8,611 nt of DNA, from contig CALFZM010000063.1 of assembly GCA_937952235.1 (NCBI GenBank), positions 1-8,611 of the forward strand. Reading direction: 5' to 3'. Shown piece by piece: positions 6,458 to 8,611 of this stretch (its first letter is position 1; every line of letters starts with the position of its first letter). Made by a program: the position numbers and the translations under genes. Source of the DNA: an uncultured Opitutia bacterium. Its GTDB lineage: Bacteria; Verrucomicrobiota; Verrucomicrobiia; Opitutales; Opitutaceae. Below the pieces are notes generated by a model. The model was not told the DNA's origin and made no database searches. It saw only the letters and a program-made list of their open reading frames with translations.

Positions 6458-8422
6458 ATGGATTTCTTCGCCGCCCAGGAGCGCGCCCGCCAGCGCACGT
6501 CGCGGCTGCTGGGGATGTTCGCGCTGGCGGTCGCCGGCACGATCCTCGCCGCCTACGTCTCCTCGCTGCTGATCATGCATTACGCGGGCCTCGGCGGCTC
6601 GCAGCGCGCGGTCTACGGGGACTACGACCCGCGTGGCGCGGCCGTGGGTTGGTGGCAGCCGCAGCTCCTGGGCTGGATCGCGGCCGGCACCCTGGTCGTG
6701 GTCGGGCTCGCGTCGCTGTTGAAATGGCGGCAGTACGCGGCGGGCGGTTCAGTCGTGGCGGAAAGCATCGGCGGGCGCCGCGTCGATCCCGGCACGCGCG
6801 ACCTCAAGGAACGCCAGTTGCTCAACGTCGTCGAGGAGATGGCGATCGCTTCCGGCACGCCGGTCCCGGGCGTCTACGTCCTCGACGACGAGCCCGCCAT
6901 CAATGCCTTCGCCGCCGGACTCACCCGCAACGATGCGGTCGTGGCGGTCACCCGCGGCACCCTCGATAAGCTCTCCCGCGATGAGCTTCAGGGCGTGGTC
7001 GGACACGAGTTCAGCCACATCCTCAATGGCGACATGCGGCTGAACCTGAAACTCGCGGCCGCCATCTTCGGCATTCTGGTCATCGGCCTCGCGGGACGCG
7101 GCATCCTCTGGAGCCTGCGCGGCAGCCGTGTCCGGTCGCGCAACAAGGGCGGCGGCCAGGTCATGCTGGTCGGCTTCGCGGCCGGGTTTTCCCTCATGAT
7201 CATCGGCTATGTGGGTTATTTCTTTGGCCGCCTGATCCAGGCCGCCGTCTCACGCCAGCGGGAGTTTCTGGCGGATGCCTCGGCCGTGCAGTTCACGCGC
7301 AACCCTTTCGGCCTGACCGGGGCGCTGAAGAAAATCGGCGGCTACGCGCTTGGGTCGAGGATGGAGTCGAGCAAGAGCGCGGCGATCGGGCATTTCTTCT
7401 TCGCCCAAGCGTTCCGCGCCGGGCTGACCGGACTATGGGCGACGCATCCGCCGCTCGACGTTCGCATCCGGGCCATCGAACCGAGGTTCGACGGCAAATA
7501 TTTCGAACCGCCCGAGGTCGTCGACGTCGCCCGCGATTCGTTCGTCACGGCGGGTCTTGCCCCGCCCGCACCTGCTACGCCGCCCCCGATCCTGAAAGCA
7601 TTGGCGCCAGCGGCGGCGGCCGCGGGCGTCAGCGCGATCGGCACGCTCTCGCCCGAGCAGATCGACCGGGCCCGTCAGGTGCTCGACCAGATACCCGCCG
7701 TCCTGCGCGAAGCCGCCCACGATGCAGCCGCCGTCCCCGTACTGGTGTACGGCATCCTGCTGGATCGCGAACCGGCGGTGCGCTCGCGCCAGCTCGCGAT
7801 CGTTTCCGAACGCGCCGGCGCTGGCGCCCGGCAGCGGCTCGACGCCCTCGGGCCGGCGCTCGCGAGCCTGAGCCCGGACCAGAAGTTCCCCCTCCTGCAG
7901 CTCGCCCTGCCCACGTTGCGTCAGCTGCCAGCCGCCTCGCTCGGCTCCTGGCTCGAGACCCTCGACGAACTGGTCCACGCCGACCACCAGGTGTCCGCCC
8001 TTGAATTCGCGCTCCAGAAACTCCTGATCCACTCCTTGAAACTCGGACGGTCGCCCGGCGACGCCGTCGTCCAGTACCATTCGTTCCAAGCCGTGCTCGA
8101 GCCCGTCGCGCTCGTTCTCTCGGTCCTCGCCACCCGGGCGACGACCGATGTCGCGTGGGCGGCACGCGCGTTCTCCGCGGGCGCAGCGCAGCTTCCCCTG
8201 ATTCAGGCGAGCCTTGTCTTCCGCCCCGACGCCGGGTTGAGCCAGCTCGACGACGCGCTCGACGTCCTCGCCCGAGCCAGCCTGCCGATCAAAGCCCGCG
8301 CCCTGGCGGCGGCCGCCGCCACCGTCACGGCCGACGGACGCCTGCTGGTCGAGGAAGGCGAGCTGCTCCGCGCGATTGCAGCCGCGCTCGATTGCCCGAT
8401 GCCTCCCCTCGGCGGGCCGTGA
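6458..8422 (+). CDS. M48 family (HtpX-like) membrane zinc metallopeptidase with long C-terminal extension
   Basis: This is predicted to be an inner-membrane zinc endopeptidase with its catalytic site on the cytoplasmic side, a class linked to membrane-protein quality control. In 654 residues there are hydrophobic helices at about 18-40 and 70-88, the zinc-binding HEFSH (183-187), helices at about 198-212 and 235-257, the third ligand E269 within REFLADASAV (268-277), and the family motif THPPLDVRI (329-337). All catalytic residues are present. Classical HtpX ends soon after this point, at about 290-300 residues; here about 300 more follow. An Ala/Pro-rich linker (about 365-392) leads to an alpha-helical domain whose end, VTADGRLLVEEGELLRAIAA (623-642), resembles the acidic D-G-x-x-x-x-E pattern of TerB-like domains. 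I recall similar ~650-residue M48 proteins ending in DCPMPPL in other bacteria. ATG 6458 has no Shine-Dalgarno (leader CCCTCCGGTCCCGGCCC). Confidence 0.94.
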   Translation: MDFFAAQERARQRTSRLLGMFALAVAGTILAAYVSSLLIMHYAGLGGSQRAVYGDYDPRGAAVGWWQPQLLGWIAAGTLVVVGLASLLKWRQYAAGGSVVAESIGGRRVDPGTRDLKERQLLNVVEEMAIASGTPVPGVYVLDDEPAINAFAAGLTRNDAVVAVTRGTLDKLSRDELQGVVGHEFSHILNGDMRLNLKLAAAIFGILVIGLAGRGILWSLRGSRVRSRNKGGGQVMLVGFAAGFSLMIIGYVGYFFGRLIQAAVSRQREFLADASAVQFTRNPFGLTGALKKIGGYALGSRMESSKSAAIGHFFFAQAFRAGLTGLWATHPPLDVRIRAIEPRFDGKYFEPPEVVDVARDSFVTAGLAPPAPATPPPILKALAPAAAAAGVSAIGTLSPEQIDRARQVLDQIPAVLREAAHDAAAVPVLVYGILLDREPAVRSRQLAIVSERAGAGARQRLDALGPALASLSPDQKFPLLQLALPTLRQLPAASLGSWLETLDELVHADHQVSALEFALQKLLIHSLKLGRSPGDAVVQYHSFQAVLEPVALVLSVLATRATTDVAWAARAFSAGAAQLPLIQASLVFRPDAGLSQLDDALDVLARASLPIKARALAAAAATVTADGRLLVEEGELLRAIAAALDCPMPPLGGP

Positions 8423-8516
8423 TTCCGCGCAGCGCGACCCGGGCGCGGGCGGTTTCGTGCTTCAGCCGGATCATGCCGTTGGACCTCGAATCAGCCCTGA
8501 GAACGGCCGCGCTGAA

Positions 8517-8544
8517 AGGTGGAGCGGCTTGTCTTCAAGCCACT
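8517..8544 (+). repeat. REP-like hairpin copy 1
   Basis: AGGTGG (8517-8522) is followed by a stem AGCGGCTTG / CAAGCCACT with loop TCTT (8532-8535). Eight of nine positions pair; the exception is C8525 with A8542. The same layout occurs in inverted orientation at 8567-8594. Confidence 0.65.
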
Positions 8545-8566
8545 GCGGACCGGTCCGTCGCACGTC

Positions 8567-8594
8567 AGCCGCCTGGGGACAGGCGGCTCCACCT
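8567..8594 (-). repeat. REP-like hairpin copy 2 (inverted)
   Basis: Read on the minus strand, AGGTGG (8594 to 8589) is followed by a perfect 9-bp stem AGCCGCCTG / CAGGCGGCT with loop TCCC. Compared with copy 1, stem pair 4 is C-G instead of G-C and stem pair 7 is C-G instead of T-A, both changed on the two sides of the stem together. Confidence 0.7.
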
Positions 8595-8611
8595 CAACGG
8601 CATGCGTCCGG

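Larger units (their letters stand above)
8466..8611. repeat. Nested imperfect palindrome with two inverted REP-like hairpins (may extend past the window)
   Basis: The stretch after the M48 gene can be folded on itself around a perfect 12-bp palindrome, CGGACCGGTCCG (8546-8557). Going outward on both arms are a 9-bp hairpin, the flanking motif AGGTGG, and an outer inverted repeat CATGCCGTTG (8472-8481) with CAACGGCATG (8595-8604), extended by CCGGA on the left and TCCGG on the right. Relative to a perfect palindrome the left arm has 35 extra bases (8482-8516) and the right arm 8 extra bases (8558-8565). No open frame is credible here. It could be a MITE-like element or a head-to-head pair of REP sequences. 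The right edge coincides with the end of the window. Confidence 0.7.

Noticed and set aside
8425..8448. CCGCGC/GCGCGG inverted repeat just after the M48 stop as a terminator
   Set aside because: The 6-bp stem has a 12-base loop and only a TTT follows, which is expected by chance in such GC-rich sequence.

Overview
The window is GC-rich bacterial DNA with no clear sign of phage, plasmid or CRISPR content. The partial EF-Tu at its left edge has an unusual switch I region that, from memory, matches EF-Tu of Opitutus-like Verrucomicrobiota. Together with the GC content and the near absence of Shine-Dalgarno sequences, this suggests an Opitutaceae-like chromosome. That assignment is inference and was not tested by any search.

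Layout. On the minus strand, reading from about 5240 down to 1, there is a four-gene block: a secreted tetratricopeptide-repeat (TPR) protein, an ExbB/TolQ proton-channel subunit, an ExbD/TolR subunit and a single-pass membrane protein of unknown family in the slot where TonB or TolA is often found. The last three are tightly coupled (ATGA overlap, then a 1-base gap). A terminator-like hairpin follows, then tRNA-Thr(GGT), then the 5' end of tuf, an arrangement like the thrT-tufB order of many bacteria. On the plus strand, diverging at about 5240-5363, are lemA, a 130-residue DUF6941-like protein and a 654-residue membrane M48 metalloprotease of HtpX type. The right edge (8423-8611) is non-coding and holds a nested imperfect palindrome.

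How the genes may work together. The minus-strand block looks like a proton-motive-force energy-transduction module of ExbBD/TolQR type acting across the periplasm, with the TPR protein as periplasmic partner and the last gene as candidate transducer. The plus-strand block is a LemA-M48 membrane pair, often found together, with a small soluble protein inserted between them. The non-coding palindrome at the right edge is the strongest unexplained sequence structure: two inverted copies of a 9-bp hairpin differ by compensatory base-pair changes, so the fold and not the sequence appears to be conserved.
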